A stretch of DNA of 52,786 bases from positions 1 through 52,786 of the forward strand of contig CALQJO020000013.1 of NCBI GenBank assembly GCA_943330915.2, given 5' to 3'. The notes below the pieces were generated by a model. That model had not been told where the DNA came from. It searched no databases and saw only the letters and a program-made list of their open reading frames with translations. A program made the translations under genes and the position numbers. Positions 11,015 to 20,695 of the stretch are shown piece after piece; position 1 is the first letter of the stretch, and every line of letters starts with the position of its first letter. This stretch comes from Rhodoferax sp. OV413 (GTDB lineage: Bacteria; Pseudomonadota; Gammaproteobacteria; Pseudomonadales; Pseudohongiellaceae).

Positions 11015-12181
11015 ATGAATCTACACGAGTATCAGGGAAAGCAGCTGTTTGCTGAGTACGGGCTCCCGGTGTCGAAAGGTTTTGCGGTGAATACACCCGA
11101 AGCTGCGGCCGAGGCCTGTGACAAGATTGGTGGTGATATGTGGGTCGTTAAGGCCCAGGTGCATGCAGGTGGTCGGGGTAAGGCCGGCGGTGTCAAGCTG
11201 ATCAAAAATCGCGAAGACGCCAAGACTTTCGCGGCTAACTGGCTGGGCAAACGTCTGGTGACTTATCAGACCGATGCCAATGGTCAGCCGGTCAACCAGA
11301 TTCTGGTTGAAGCGTGCACCGATATCGCCAAAGAACTTTACCTTGGCGCTGTAGTGGACCGCTCATCACGTCGTGTTGTGTTTATGGCCTCCACAGAGGG
11401 TGGTGTCGAGATTGAGAAAGTTGCTCACGATACCCCTGAAAAAATCCTCAAAGCGACTGTTGATCCTCTGGTAGGCCCTCAGCCTTATCAGGGTCGTGAT
11501 CTGGCCTTTCAGTTGGGCCTGTCAGGCGACCAGATAAAGCAGTTTACCCAGATTTTTATGGGCCTCGGAAAACTGTTCGCTGATTACGACTTGGCTCTGT
11601 TGGAAATCAATCCGCTGGTGATCAAGACTGACGGCAATCTTCACTGCCTCGATGCCAAGATCACCATCGACGGTAATGCCATGTACCGTCAGCCAAAGCT
11701 GAAGGCTATGCATGATCCCTCTCAGGATGATCCGCGAGAAGCGCATGCTGCAAGTTTTGAACTGAATTATGTGGCGCTGGAAGGAAATATCGGCTGTATG
11801 GTCAATGGGGCCGGGCTGGCAATGGGAACGATGGATATCGTTAACCTGCATGGCGGCAAACCAGCCAACTTTCTTGATGTGGGCGGTGGCGCTACCAAAG
11901 CCCGCGTTACCGAAGCTTTCAAGATCATTCTGTCGGACACCAATGTTAAAGCGGTTCTGGTTAATATCTTCGGTGGTATTGTCCGTTGCGACATGATTGC
12001 TGAAGGCATTATCGGAGCAGTCAAAGAAGTGGGTGTGAAAGTCCCGGTGGTTGTGCGTCTGGAAGGCAATAATGCTGAACTGGGTGCCAAGGTACTGGCT
12101 GACAGCGGTCTGAACATTATCGCGGCAAAAAGTTTGACAGATGCTGCTCAGCAGGTCGTCAAGGCTGCGGAGGGTAAATAA
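11015..12181 (+). CDS. sucC: Succinyl-CoA synthetase beta subunit
   Basis: This 388-residue ATP-grasp protein forms succinate and ATP/GTP from succinyl-CoA with SucD. The N-terminus [12 protein letters not shown], the nucleotide-grasp segment [15 protein letters not shown] and the C-terminal [13 protein letters not shown] are characteristic. It lies 32 bp after lpd with AGAGGAAA upstream. Its stop codon TAA shares its last base with the ATG of sucD (TAATG), so the two subunits are probably translated in a coupled, equimolar way. Confidence 0.98.
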   Translation: MNLHEYQGKQLFAEYGLPVSKGFAVNTPEAAAEACDKIGGDMWVVKAQVHAGGRGKAGGVKLIKNREDAKTFAANWLGKRLVTYQTDANGQPVNQILVEACTDIAKELYLGAVVDRSSRRVVFMASTEGGVEIEKVAHDTPEKILKATVDPLVGPQPYQGRDLAFQLGLSGDQIKQFTQIFMGLGKLFADYDLALLEINPLVIKTDGNLHCLDAKITIDGNAMYRQPKLKAMHDPSQDDPREAHAASFELNYVALEGNIGCMVNGAGLAMGTMDIVNLHGGKPANFLDVGGGATKARVTEAFKIILSDTNVKAVLVNIFGGIVRCDMIAEGIIGAVKEVGVKVPVVVRLEGNNAELGAKVLADSGLNIIAAKSLTDAAQQVVKAAEGK

Positions 12182-13053
12182 TGAGTATTCTGATAAACAA
12201 AAACACAAAAGTGATCTGCCAGGGTTTTACCGGCTCTCAGGGCACCTTCCATTCCGAACAGGCAATAGCCTATGGAACAAAAATGGTCGGTGGTGTCACA
12301 CCAGGTAAAGGTGGCACGACACATCTGGGTTTGCCAGTCTTCAACACCGTGCGTGAAGCGGTCGAAGCCACGGGCGCTGATGCCAGCGTGATCTATGTGC
12401 CGGCACCCTTTTGCAAGGATTCCATCCTTGAGGCTGCCAACGGCGGTATAAAGCTGATTGTTTGTATCACGGAAGGTATTCCAACGCTGGATATGCTGGA
12501 TGCCAAGGTCAAGTGTGATGAACTTGGAGTGCGTCTGATCGGACCAAACTGCCCGGGTGTGATCACGCCGGGCGAATGCAAAATTGGCATCATGCCGGGT
12601 CATATTCACTTGCCCGGTAAGGTGGGTATCGTTTCCCGATCTGGCACATTGACCTATGAAGCTGTAAAACAAACCACTGATGCAGGTTTTGGCCAGTCTA
12701 CCTGTGTTGGTATTGGTGGCGATCCAATCCCTGGCTCAAACTTCATTGATATTTTGAAGATGTTCGAAGCGGATCCTAAAACAGAAGCGATTGTCATGAT
12801 CGGTGAAATTGGTGGCAGTGCTGAGGAAGAGGCCGCGGCCTATATCAAAGCCAATGTCACCAAGCCTGTTGTGTCCTACATTGCCGGTGTGACTGCCCCA
12901 GCGGGCAAACGTATGGGTCATGCTGGCGCTATTATTTCAGGCGGAAAAGGTACTGCGGATGAGAAATTCGCAGCGCTTCAGGATGCAGGTGTGCGCACTG
13001 TTCGCAGTCTGGCAGATATCGGCAAAGCATTAAAGGAAGTAACCGGTTGGTGA
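12181..13053 (+). CDS. sucD: Succinyl-CoA synthetase alpha subunit
   Basis: This 290-residue subunit binds CoA through its N-terminal Rossmann fold ([12 protein letters not shown]). It carries the phosphorylated active-site His247 in [17 protein letters not shown] and [10 protein letters not shown] are family motifs. It overlaps sucC by one base and is the last gene of the TCA run. A hairpin follows it directly. Confidence 0.98.
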   Translation: MSILINKNTKVICQGFTGSQGTFHSEQAIAYGTKMVGGVTPGKGGTTHLGLPVFNTVREAVEATGADASVIYVPAPFCKDSILEAANGGIKLIVCITEGIPTLDMLDAKVKCDELGVRLIGPNCPGVITPGECKIGIMPGHIHLPGKVGIVSRSGTLTYEAVKQTTDAGFGQSTCVGIGGDPIPGSNFIDILKMFEADPKTEAIVMIGEIGGSAEEEAAAYIKANVTKPVVSYIAGVTAPAGKRMGHAGAIISGGKGTADEKFAALQDAGVRTVRSLADIGKALKEVTGW

Positions 13054-13060
13054 TGCGCCA

Positions 13061-13087
13061 GTCACGGGCGCAAACAGTGCCCGTGAC
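13061..13087 (+). other. Hairpin at the 3' end of the suc operon
   Basis: A perfect 9-bp stem GTCACGGGC/GCCCGTGAC with a 9-nt loop begins 8 bp after sucD. It lacks a T tract, so it may be a Rho-dependent 3'-end stabiliser rather than an intrinsic terminator. Fourteen bases of the 5' arm and loop (13064-13077) are identical to the terminator hairpin after the protease gene at 42558-42571. Confidence 0.6.
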
Positions 13088-13467
13088 CCGCATCGGTGCG
13101 AAGGCCGCATAGAGCAAGGGTTCGGCGTAAAAAATTCTCCTTCGGGAGGTTCAAAAATTCAAACATCCTGTGTTAGTCTTGGATCGAGAATTCGGCAGGG
13201 AGCCTTGAATTTACGCCAAATCGCTTCATCCGGGTCGCTTTTGTTACCTATCAACACACGCCGGCATTATTCGGGTGGATTGGTAACTTGATGGCTTGAT
13301 TTGTGCAACGCTGAGAGCACTGAAGGATTGTTGTTGTTTTGGGATTTACCTCCGGACAGTCAGTTCGTCCGGCTCCTGTTACTGGCAGGTTATGGGTAAT
13401 AAAGAAGAAGAGAAGATGTCACATCCGGTGTTGCGCCGGGGTGTTTAATAAAATAACAGGATGGCAC
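13088..13467 (+). promoter_or_regulatory. Non-coding spacer before the TonB2-type cluster
   Basis: This 380-bp stretch has no credible gene. It contains a short UUCG-capped stem (CTCC-TTCG-GGAG near 13138). A weak promoter candidate is TTGTTA 13241-13246, 18 bp, CATTAT 13265-13270. A 6-bp hairpin CCGGAC/GTCCGG lies at 13352-13372. I saw no good match to a Fur box, so iron control is not supported from sequence. An open frame runs from 13339 into the next gene but lacks family-like sequence before 13468. Confidence 0.4.
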
Positions 13468-14259
13468 ATGAAAAACCGTCGAATATTTTCTAAAGTTCTG
13501 GTTCCACTCGCGTCGCTGCTGGTGATCGGAACGGCCAAGGCTCAGGACGTTGATACCAGCGATCTTGACCGGGCACAAAATGTAGTTGCCGAGACCACTC
13601 AGGTAGCTGCTCAGGCTCAAACAAATATTAACCGCCTCTCGAACTCAGCAAGCTCCCTGTTCGAAGAATTCAAACTCGAAAGTGATAACCTTGAAGCGTT
13701 GTTGGTGCTGAATGCCAACTGGCGTCGTCAGGTCGCTATTCAGGAGCAGGAACTCAATACCATTATTGAGTCAGTTGCTGAAGTTCGAAACGTAACACAA
13801 GAGTTGCCATTGCTGATGAATCGCATGATTGCAGGTGTGGAGCAGTTCATTGAACTGGACATGCCATTCCACCTTGATACTCGCAGAGCGCGCGTTGAAT
13901 TTGTGCGAGACGCGATCGACAATCCTAATGTTTCAACAGCTGAGCGTTTCCGTCAGATCCTGGTTCTGTTCCAGACTGAAAACGCCTATGGCCGCACACA
14001 CGAAACTTACGCAACAACGCTGACTATTGATGGTGTTGAGCGTGATGTAGACGTGCTGCGTGTTGGTAGAGTTTCATTAGTCTTCCAAACCAAAGACCGT
14101 AACCTCAGCGGCGCTTGGGATGCTCAGGCACGTCAGTGGGTAACACTGGATGCGGCTGAATATCGAAACGCTGTCCGTTCTGCAATCAACGTGTCAAGCG
14201 GCATGGTTGCACCTGAAATCATTGACCTACCAATTGTTGCGCCGGAGTTAGCACAGTGA
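13468..14259 (+). CDS. DUF3450 family periplasmic protein of TonB2-type system
   Basis: The 263-residue product has a signal peptide (MKNRRIF, a hydrophobic core, AKA then QDVD), a heptad-rich coiled coil (about 30-120), and a C-terminal beta-rich part ending VAPELAQ. DUF3450 proteins head TonB2-type operons in Vibrio and many marine gammaproteobacteria. Their exact role is unclear, but they are thought to act in the periplasm with the energy-transducing complex. The ATG at 13468 has AGGA 6 nt upstream and starts the signal peptide. Its stop overlaps the next start by 4 nt (GTGA). Confidence 0.88.
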   Translation: MKNRRIFSKVLVPLASLLVIGTAKAQDVDTSDLDRAQNVVAETTQVAAQAQTNINRLSNSASSLFEEFKLESDNLEALLVLNANWRRQVAIQEQELNTIIESVAEVRNVTQELPLLMNRMIAGVEQFIELDMPFHLDTRRARVEFVRDAIDNPNVSTAERFRQILVLFQTENAYGRTHETYATTLTIDGVERDVDVLRVGRVSLVFQTKDRNLSGAWDAQARQWVTLDAAEYRNAVRSAINVSSGMVAPEIIDLPIVAPELAQ

Positions 14260-15650
14260 AGAAGAACATAATCAAATTAGCAGGCATTTCCTTTACAGGG
14301 CTGTTCCTTGCCGTGTCAACACAGGCTTTTGCGCAGCAGCCAGCAGCCAATCTTGGCGAATTGCTCCGTAACGTGGAAGAAAATCGGGTACTGGAGTCTC
14401 AGGAAGCCCGTGAACGCGAACAGCGTTTTCAGCAGCAGGTAAACCAGCAGCAGCAGATCTTGGAAGAGACCCGCACTGCTATTACGCAAGAAGAAGCTGA
14501 GAACGCTCGACTGGAAGGTGTGTTTGACGCCAACCGTCAACTGTTGACAGAGCGTCGCGCTCAGTTGCGTGAGGTTCGGGCTAACCTCAACGAACTGTTG
14601 GGTACCATTCAGGGTGTAGCAGGCGACTTCCGCGGAGTGTTTGAGAACTCCCTGGTCAGCGCTCAATATCCAGGCCGTGATGAATTCCTTGACAACTTTA
14701 TCGCACGTGTGTCCAGCGATACTGAGCAAGTTCGAGTAGATGAAATCGAGCGTTTCTGGTTCTACATGCAGCAGGAGTTGGTTGAATCTGGTCGTGTTGT
14801 TAAGTACGAAGGCATCGTAGGTTTGCCATCCGGCGAACAAGAGACTCGCACGATTACCCGTATTGGTTCATTTAACGCCATAGCTAACGGTGACTATCTG
14901 TCATACACCGGCGCGGTTGGTCACCTGCAAGTATTGCCACGTCAGCCCAACGCTGATGTTGTGGGTCGTGCTGCAGCACTGGAAAATGCACAATCAGGTA
15001 TCCTCAGAGTGGGTATTGACCCAACAGGCGCCTTGGGTGGCAGCTTGATGGCTAACCTGATCAACTTCCCGACAGCTGCAGAGCAGGTGCGTGATAACTC
15101 GGGGCCGATTGGTTTTGCAATTGTTGGCTTGGGCATCATCGGTGTGCTCGTTGGTCTGTTCAGATCATTCGTTCTGACAATGGTTTCTGCTAAAGTAAAT
15201 GCGCAGATGAAGGCTGATAAACCTAACAAAAACAACCCATTGGGTCGGGTTTTGATGGTTGCTGAGTCAAATCCTAATGTAGATACCGATACACTTGAGT
15301 TAAAACTTGGTGAAGCAATTCTGCAGGAGACACCTGCACTTGAACGTATGCTCACGATTATCAAGATTATCTCTACCATTGCCCCTCTAATGGGTCTTCT
15401 GGGTACGGTAACGGGTATGATTCAGGTATTCCAGCAGATCACGGTCTATGGCGCTGGTGACCCTACAATCATGGCCGGTGGTATCTCCATGGCATTGATG
15501 ACTACCGTGCAAGGTATTGTTGCTGCGATCCCATGTATTTTGATGCATGCTTGGGTAAAGAGTAAAAGTGACAACATAATCCATATCCTCGAAGAGCAGG
15601 CGACGGGAATTATTGCGAAAAAATCTGAAGCTTCTTCAAGCAAGGCTTAA
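14256..15650 (+). CDS. ttpC: Long ExbB/TolQ-type protein with periplasmic coiled coil (TtpC-like)
   Basis: The 464 residues run in order: signal peptide (cleavage near Ala26, AFA-QQ), long Gln/Glu/Arg-rich coiled coil (about 35-115), periplasmic region, transmembrane helix (about 284-307), cytoplasmic segment, and a MotA/TolQ/ExbB channel domain with helices near 367-390 and 405-432 (TIAPLMGLLGTVTGMI). This matches TtpC of the Vibrio TonB2 system, which is needed there in addition to ExbB2/ExbD2. The start is GTG 14256 with GGAG 8 nt upstream, overlapping the DUF3450 stop. The symbol follows the Vibrio homologue. Confidence 0.88.
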   Translation: MKKNIIKLAGISFTGLFLAVSTQAFAQQPAANLGELLRNVEENRVLESQEAREREQRFQQQVNQQQQILEETRTAITQEEAENARLEGVFDANRQLLTERRAQLREVRANLNELLGTIQGVAGDFRGVFENSLVSAQYPGRDEFLDNFIARVSSDTEQVRVDEIERFWFYMQQELVESGRVVKYEGIVGLPSGEQETRTITRIGSFNAIANGDYLSYTGAVGHLQVLPRQPNADVVGRAAALENAQSGILRVGIDPTGALGGSLMANLINFPTAAEQVRDNSGPIGFAIVGLGIIGVLVGLFRSFVLTMVSAKVNAQMKADKPNKNNPLGRVLMVAESNPNVDTDTLELKLGEAILQETPALERMLTIIKIISTIAPLMGLLGTVTGMIQVFQQITVYGAGDPTIMAGGISMALMTTVQGIVAAIPCILMHAWVKSKSDNIIHILEEQATGIIAKKSEASSSKA

Positions 15651-15659
15651 GGGGGCTCC

Positions 15660-16181
15660 ATGTATTTTGCAATTCTCGATGGATACGAAGCAATAACCGA
15701 CTTTATGGCGAGGGGAGGGGATGTATTGTGGGTGATAGCAATACTCCTGGTTGTTAAGTGGTCGTTGATTTTTGAACGCATCTGGTATTTGCACTCTACC
15801 CATTCCAAGAGGGTCAAACAGACCCTCGCGGCTTGGGCCGGTCGGACTGACACGCGTTCATGGCGTGCTCACCAGATTCGCAATATGATGATTTCGGAAG
15901 TCTCCTTGGATTTAAGATCTACATTACCGATGATTGAGGCTTTAGTGGTTGTTTGCCCACTGCTGGGTCTATTAGGTACTGTAACCGGCATGATTGAAGT
16001 GTTCTTTGTGATGGCTTTGACCGGAGGCGGAGATGCTAAGTCTATGGCGGGTGGTGTGTCCAAAGCTACTATCCCGACTATGGCTGGCATGGTGGGAGCG
16101 CTTTCAGGAATTTTTGCTTACAACTGGTTAAAACATCGTGTTGACCGTGATTTGGCCTTGCTCGAAGACAACTTGGCCTGA
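15660..16181 (+). CDS. exbB: ExbB-type proton channel protein
   Basis: This 173-residue inner-membrane protein has three hydrophobic helices (about 20-42, 90-115 and 128-150). The MotA/TolQ/ExbB signature is CPLLGLLGTVTGMIEVF and is followed by SMAGGVSKATIPTMAG. With ExbD it forms the proton-driven motor for TonB. It lies 9 bp after the TtpC-like gene with a GGGGG ribosome site. Its short length and position between TtpC and ExbD fit ExbB2. Confidence 0.92.
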   Translation: MYFAILDGYEAITDFMARGGDVLWVIAILLVVKWSLIFERIWYLHSTHSKRVKQTLAAWAGRTDTRSWRAHQIRNMMISEVSLDLRSTLPMIEALVVVCPLLGLLGTVTGMIEVFFVMALTGGGDAKSMAGGVSKATIPTMAGMVGALSGIFAYNWLKHRVDRDLALLEDNLA

Positions 16182-16221
16182 GCCAAATTCACAGATACTG
16201 AGATACTGAAAAGGCATAATA

Positions 16222-16629
16222 ATGAAAACAGGTTTAATGAGGAAACGCGAGGACGAAATGGCTGGGGAGATCGACCTAACCCCAATGCTTGATGTGGTCT
16301 TCATCCTGCTGATCTTCTTTATCGTAACCTCAGTGTTTGTCACAGAGGCCGGTATTGATGTATCCAAGCCGCAGGCTTCAACAGCAGAAGCTCGATCCAA
16401 GGACTTGATACTAATTGCTATTAGTGATGATGGTCAGATATGGATAGACGGTGAACAGCTCGATCCACGCTTTATTCGATCTCGCTTTGAAAGAAGGCTG
16501 GCAGAAACTCCGAATGCGTCAGTGGTTATTCAGGGAGATCGTGCAGCACAGAACGAGCATGTCATGACTATTCTTCGGGCGGCGCGCGATGCAAATATTG
16601 CTGCTGTCTCGATCTCAACGGAGAACTAG
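16222..16629 (+). CDS. exbD: ExbD-type biopolymer transport protein
   Basis: The 135 residues comprise a short cytoplasmic N-terminus, one transmembrane helix (about 20-42), and a periplasmic domain. DLTPMLDVVFILLIFF contains the conserved membrane Asp (the equivalent of Asp25 in E. coli ExbD) that carries protons. It follows exbB after 40 bp and stops 2 bp before tonB. It pairs with ExbB and probably the TtpC-like protein. Confidence 0.93.
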   Translation: MKTGLMRKREDEMAGEIDLTPMLDVVFILLIFFIVTSVFVTEAGIDVSKPQASTAEARSKDLILIAISDDGQIWIDGEQLDPRFIRSRFERRLAETPNASVVIQGDRAAQNEHVMTILRAARDANIAAVSISTEN

Positions 16630-16631
16630 AC

Positions 16632-17240
16632 ATGATTGTGATTCGATGGATTATGTCATTCGGCTTCGCAGCTGCAGTGACCATAGCACTGTTTTATTTC
16701 ATGCAAGCGCTTATTGCAACTGGTGGTGCATTGGAAGAGCGAGTTAACGTTATCCGTATCGTTGACGCCACTATGCCGGAAATTGTGATGGAAGTAGTGC
16801 GTGAAGTTGAGCGTCCTGAAGAAATCGAACAGGTTGATCAGCCTCCGCCCGAAGCGCCGGATCGAAATATAAACATGGACGGTGATAGCAGTCTCAACAT
16901 CAGCCGTGAAGTTGTGGATGTTGATCTTGATCTGAATATCGGCGCTGCAGGCCTTGGTGCAACCGACGGTGAAATGCTTCCGCTGGTTAATATTCAACCA
17001 ACCTACCCAACCCGAGCTGCCCAACGCGGCATAGAAGGATGGGCACAGGTAGCGTTCACGGTGACTGAAACGGGTGGCGTACGTGATGTTGTTGTGGTCG
17101 ACGCAGAACCTGCTGGTATGTTCGATCAGGCGTCTATCCGTGCTGCAGAACGATTCCGGTTCCAGCCGCGCGTAGTGAATGGTCAGCCGGTGGAAGTTCC
17201 TAATGTCCAATATGTTTTCCGTTTCCAGTTGGAGGAGTGA
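16632..17240 (+). CDS. tonB: TonB family energy transducer
   Basis: This 202-residue protein has one N-terminal transmembrane helix (about 6-29), a short acidic and proline-containing spacer (PEEIEQVDQPPPEAPD), and a C-terminal TonB domain (about 115-200: YPTRAAQRGIEGWAQVAF, ending YVFRFQL). It would link the ExbBD motor to outer-membrane TonB-dependent receptors. The spacer is short, and the membrane helix lacks the SxxxH motif of E. coli TonB. Both are features I associate with TonB2-type proteins. It sits 2 bp after exbD and 3 bp before the TPR gene. Confidence 0.93.
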   Translation: MIVIRWIMSFGFAAAVTIALFYFMQALIATGGALEERVNVIRIVDATMPEIVMEVVREVERPEEIEQVDQPPPEAPDRNINMDGDSSLNISREVVDVDLDLNIGAAGLGATDGEMLPLVNIQPTYPTRAAQRGIEGWAQVAFTVTETGGVRDVVVVDAEPAGMFDQASIRAAERFRFQPRVVNGQPVEVPNVQYVFRFQLEE

Positions 17241-17243
17241 TAA

Positions 17244-18611
17244 ATGGCGACTTCATATTTGAAACTTAAGGGTTTGGTGTTGGCTGGCATGATGGCAGCC
17301 TCTGCTGTCGTGCTCCAGGCGACTTTTTCAGAGCCCGTCCACGCTCAGCAGGCTGCACAGGGTGAACAGTCGGGTCAGCGGCAACCGCCACCCACACGAA
17401 GCTCTGACACTTTGAGCGATCGTGTATATCGTGCAATAGCCGAGATTCAAACGCTTATGACACCTGAAGATCCTGCTGATCAGCCGGATCTAGTGTCAGC
17501 AAAAACTGCGCTGGATGAGCTCAACGAACGTTACGATACTTTGAACGATTTTGAGAAATCGACGCTGTTGAATTTCTATACTAACTATTATCTCGCAACG
17601 GATGATATCCCTAACGCCATGGCAACCTTCGAAAGGATTCTGGAAATTGTGAATCTAAGAGAGGATGCCCGTCTGCGAGCATTGTTATCACTTGGTCAGC
17701 TTTATGCGTCTGAAGAGCGCTATGATGAGGCTGTGACTACGTTAAATCAGTGGAGAGATCTCTCTGTTGAAGAAAACGCTACGGTGTTTCAGATTTTGGC
17801 CTTGGCGTACTACAACAAACAAGACTATCCGCAGGCAATACCCCATCTGCTCAGTCATATGGATATGCTACGAGCGGAGGGTCGAGAGCTTGGTAAAAAT
17901 ATCTACGGTCTGCTTAATTTAATGTATATCGAGCTTGAAGACTACGATAGCGCCCTTGAAGTAACTAAAACAATGGTGGGGTTGTTCGACGAGGCATCGG
18001 ACTGGCGCAATCTTGCAGCTATCTATGGTTACCTCGAGGATGATGCAAAGCGTATTCAAACTTTGGAATTGAGCTACCGTAAAGGTTACTTTTCCAGTGA
18101 AGCAGAATACTTGAATCTGTCTCAGTCATTAGCGGGAATGGATGCGCCGGCTCGAGGAATCAAAATTCTTGAAGACGGCATTGAGAAAGCCGTTGTCGAA
18201 GAAAATGATGCCAATTTGCGTCGGTTGACTCAAATGTACATCATGGCGAACGAATTTGAGCATGCCCTTAAGCCTGCTCAGCGATTGACCGAGTTGGCTA
18301 ACGATGGTGAGTCGTGGGATTACCTTGGTTACGTTTACCTGATGAATCGTGATTACGTGAACGCCGCAACTGCAATGCAGACTGCGCTTGAACGTGGTGG
18401 TCTGGAAAATCAGGGCGAGGTGCAATTGTCACTGGCAAGGGCGCTGGTTGAACTGGATCGGTTCGATGAAGCTCTGGTGGCTGCTCAGCGTGCTGAGACT
18501 CTGGGTACCAACAATGCCGGTCAATTCGTGACCTTCGTTCGCAGCTCCAAAGAGCGTCATGAAGCGTTGGCCGCGCGTAAGCAGGAGTCTATCGAGTACT
18601 ACCAATCCTGA
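17244..18611 (+). CDS. Periplasmic tetratricopeptide-repeat protein of TonB2-type operon
   Basis: The 455-residue product has a signal peptide (hydrophobic 8-28, cleavage near VHA-QQ). It is otherwise almost entirely helical TPR-like repeats, for example DARLRALLSLGQLYASEERY, FQILALAYYNKQDY and WDYLGYVYLMNRDY. A TPR gene closes TonB2-type operons in Vibrio relatives, so it is likely a periplasmic accessory or scaffold for the TonB complex. The exact function is unknown. It is 3 bp downstream of tonB (GGAGGAG ribosome site) and is followed by a strong terminator. Confidence 0.88.
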   Translation: MATSYLKLKGLVLAGMMAASAVVLQATFSEPVHAQQAAQGEQSGQRQPPPTRSSDTLSDRVYRAIAEIQTLMTPEDPADQPDLVSAKTALDELNERYDTLNDFEKSTLLNFYTNYYLATDDIPNAMATFERILEIVNLREDARLRALLSLGQLYASEERYDEAVTTLNQWRDLSVEENATVFQILALAYYNKQDYPQAIPHLLSHMDMLRAEGRELGKNIYGLLNLMYIELEDYDSALEVTKTMVGLFDEASDWRNLAAIYGYLEDDAKRIQTLELSYRKGYFSSEAEYLNLSQSLAGMDAPARGIKILEDGIEKAVVEENDANLRRLTQMYIMANEFEHALKPAQRLTELANDGESWDYLGYVYLMNRDYVNAATAMQTALERGGLENQGEVQLSLARALVELDRFDEALVAAQRAETLGTNNAGQFVTFVRSSKERHEALAARKQESIEYYQS

Positions 18612-18659
18612 TAGAGTTTTAAACTCTGCCAGCTTGAAAAAGTCTTGGTATGGCCCCAT

Positions 18660-18696
18660 AAAAACCCGGTAACCGGAAGGTTCACCGGGTTTTTTA
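18660..18696 (+). terminator. Intrinsic terminator of TonB2-type operon
   Basis: The stem AAAACCCGGT/ACCGGGTTTT encloses a 13-nt loop and is followed by a T run. It ends the six-gene operon before htpG. Confidence 0.88.
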
Positions 18697-18732
18697 TGCT
18701 ATTGCCAGAACAATTTTGCAGGGGTTATGTGT

Positions 18733-20646
18733 ATGACGACAGAAATAAAAAAGGAAACCAGAGGGTTTGAAACCGAGGCCAAGCAGTTGCTGCAGCTGAT
18801 GATTCATTCACTGTACAGCAACAAGGAAGTATTCCTGCGTGAGTTGATTTCAAACGCATCTGATGCCGCGGACAAGCTTCGTTTTGAGTCGCTTTCAAAG
18901 CCTGAGCTGTTTGAGAATGATGCAGATCTCAAGGTGTTGATCAGTTTTGACAAGGACGCAGGTACCATCACCATCTCTGATAATGGTATCGGCATGTCCC
19001 GCGAAGAAGTAATCAGTAATCTCGGCACCATCGCACGCTCAGGTACCGCGCAGTTTCTGAATAATCTCAGTGTAGATCAGAAAAAAGACTCTCAGCTGAT
19101 AGGACAGTTTGGGGTCGGTTTTTACTCGGCATTTATTGTTGCATCTGAGGTGGAAGTGCTAACCAGAAAAGCCGGTGTGGATGCTGCAGAAGCTGTGCAT
19201 TGGATATCGCAGGGAGAATCGGACTACACCGTTGAAACTGTTGAAAAGGCCAGCCGAGGAACCACCGTTATTCTAAAGCTCCGGCCAGAAAGCCTGGAGT
19301 TCGCGGATGCTTTCCGTCTGCGGCAGATTGTCAAAAAATATGCTGATCACATCGCCATACCGGTGTTATTACCCAAACAGAATTTTTCAGCTGATGCGGA
19401 TGATGATGCCCCGGCTGCTGCACCAGAGTTTGAGGCTGTCAATTCAGCCAAGGCTTTGTGGACGCGTCCCCGATCAGACGTGAAGGAAGATGAGTACATA
19501 GAATTTTACAAACATATCTCTCACGACTATGAACAACCGCTCAACTGGAGCCACAACAAGGTTGAAGGCAAGCTGGAATACACGAGTCTGTTATTTGTGC
19601 CAGGGCGTGCTCCCTTTGATTTGTGGAACCGTGATGGTGTCCGTGGTCTGAAACTGTACGTGCAGCGCGTGTTTATCATGGATCAGGCGGAACAGTTTCT
19701 ACCCCTGTATCTGCGTTTCATCAAAGGTGTTGTGGATTCCAACGACATCTCTTTGAATGTTTCACGTGAAATTCTCCAAAAAGACCCGGCTGTAGACTCC
19801 ATGCGAAGTGCATTAACCAAACGCGCGCTGGATATGCTTGGAAAATTGAAGGCAGACGATAAGGATAAGTACAAAAAATTCTGGGCAGAGTTTGGCCAGG
19901 TACTCAAAGAAGGCCCCGGCGAAGACTTTTCCAATCGCGAGGCTATTGCAAAGTTGTTGTTGTTCACCAGCACGCACGAGAGTAGCCAGGGGCAGGATCA
20001 GACGCTGGACGACTATGTCTCAAGAATGCAGCCCGAACAAAACAAGATTTATTACCTGATTGCTGATTCGGCAAAAACCGCGCGCAACAGCCCGCATCTG
20101 GAAATTTTCCGGAAGAAAGGTATAGAAGTGCTGTTGTTGTCCGATCGTATTGATGAATGGTTAATGAGTCATCTGCATGAATTTGATGGCAAGTTGTTGC
20201 AGGACGTCACCCGGGGAGAATTGGATCTGGGTGGTCTGGACGACGAGGCGGAAAAAGTTGAGCAGGAAAAGCGCGAGCAGGCAATGAAACCATTGATTGT
20301 CCGCGTAAAAGCCAGTCTTGGTGAGCGTATCAAAGAGGCGCGTGTCAGCCATCGCCTGACTGACTCGCCCGCCTGCCTGGCGCTTGATGAAGATGATATG
20401 GGCGCGCAAATGCGTCGAATCATGCAGGCGTCTGGTCAAAGTGTTCCCGAGACAAAGCCAGTCTTTGAACTCAACCCGACACACCCGCTAATCAATAAGC
20501 TGGAGCATGAACCGGATGAAGATCGATTTGGTGACTTGATTTCTCTGTTGTTTGATCAGGCAAGCCTGGCCGAGGGTCACGAGCTGGAAGATCCTGCACG
20601 GTTCAGCCGTCAGCTTAACAAACTGCTGCTTGAGTTGTGTGACTGA
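18733..20646 (+). CDS. htpG: Chaperone HtpG (bacterial Hsp90)
   Basis: This 637-residue cytoplasmic ATP-dependent chaperone has the N-terminal GHKL ATPase ([27 protein letters not shown]), a middle domain ([26 protein letters not shown]) and a C-terminal dimerisation domain. I start at ATG 18733 because AGGGG is 8 nt upstream. ATG 18727 (adding two residues) is too close to that site. No sigma32 promoter was recognised in the 36 bp left after the upstream terminator. It is convergent with argS. Confidence 0.98.
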   Translation: MTTEIKKETRGFETEAKQLLQLMIHSLYSNKEVFLRELISNASDAADKLRFESLSKPELFENDADLKVLISFDKDAGTITISDNGIGMSREEVISNLGTIARSGTAQFLNNLSVDQKKDSQLIGQFGVGFYSAFIVASEVEVLTRKAGVDAAEAVHWISQGESDYTVETVEKASRGTTVILKLRPESLEFADAFRLRQIVKKYADHIAIPVLLPKQNFSADADDDAPAAAPEFEAVNSAKALWTRPRSDVKEDEYIEFYKHISHDYEQPLNWSHNKVEGKLEYTSLLFVPGRAPFDLWNRDGVRGLKLYVQRVFIMDQAEQFLPLYLRFIKGVVDSNDISLNVSREILQKDPAVDSMRSALTKRALDMLGKLKADDKDKYKKFWAEFGQVLKEGPGEDFSNREAIAKLLLFTSTHESSQGQDQTLDDYVSRMQPEQNKIYYLIADSAKTARNSPHLEIFRKKGIEVLLLSDRIDEWLMSHLHEFDGKLLQDVTRGELDLGGLDDEAEKVEQEKREQAMKPLIVRVKASLGERIKEARVSHRLTDSPACLALDEDDMGAQMRRIMQASGQSVPETKPVFELNPTHPLINKLEHEPDEDRFGDLISLLFDQASLAEGHELEDPARFSRQLNKLLLELCD

Positions 20647-20665
20647 TAATCACACGCTTCATACC

Positions 20666-20695
20666 GAGCCGCTGTTACATCCGTTGCAGCGGCTC
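20666..20695. other. Hairpin at the htpG/argS convergent junction
   Basis: The perfect 9-bp stem GAGCCGCTG/CAGCGGCTC has a 12-nt loop. It spans the argS stop codon and its last coding codons. There is no T tract on either strand. It may block colliding transcription or stabilise both 3' ends, or be incidental. Confidence 0.4.

Noticed and set aside
11522-12208. 228-codon open frame antisense to sucC
   Set aside because: It is fully explained by the complement of a highly conserved enzyme gene; no recognisable domain.
13055-13467. Fur box for the TonB2-type operon
   Set aside because: I looked for a GATAATGATAATCATTATC-like repeat and saw none, so iron regulation is not claimed.
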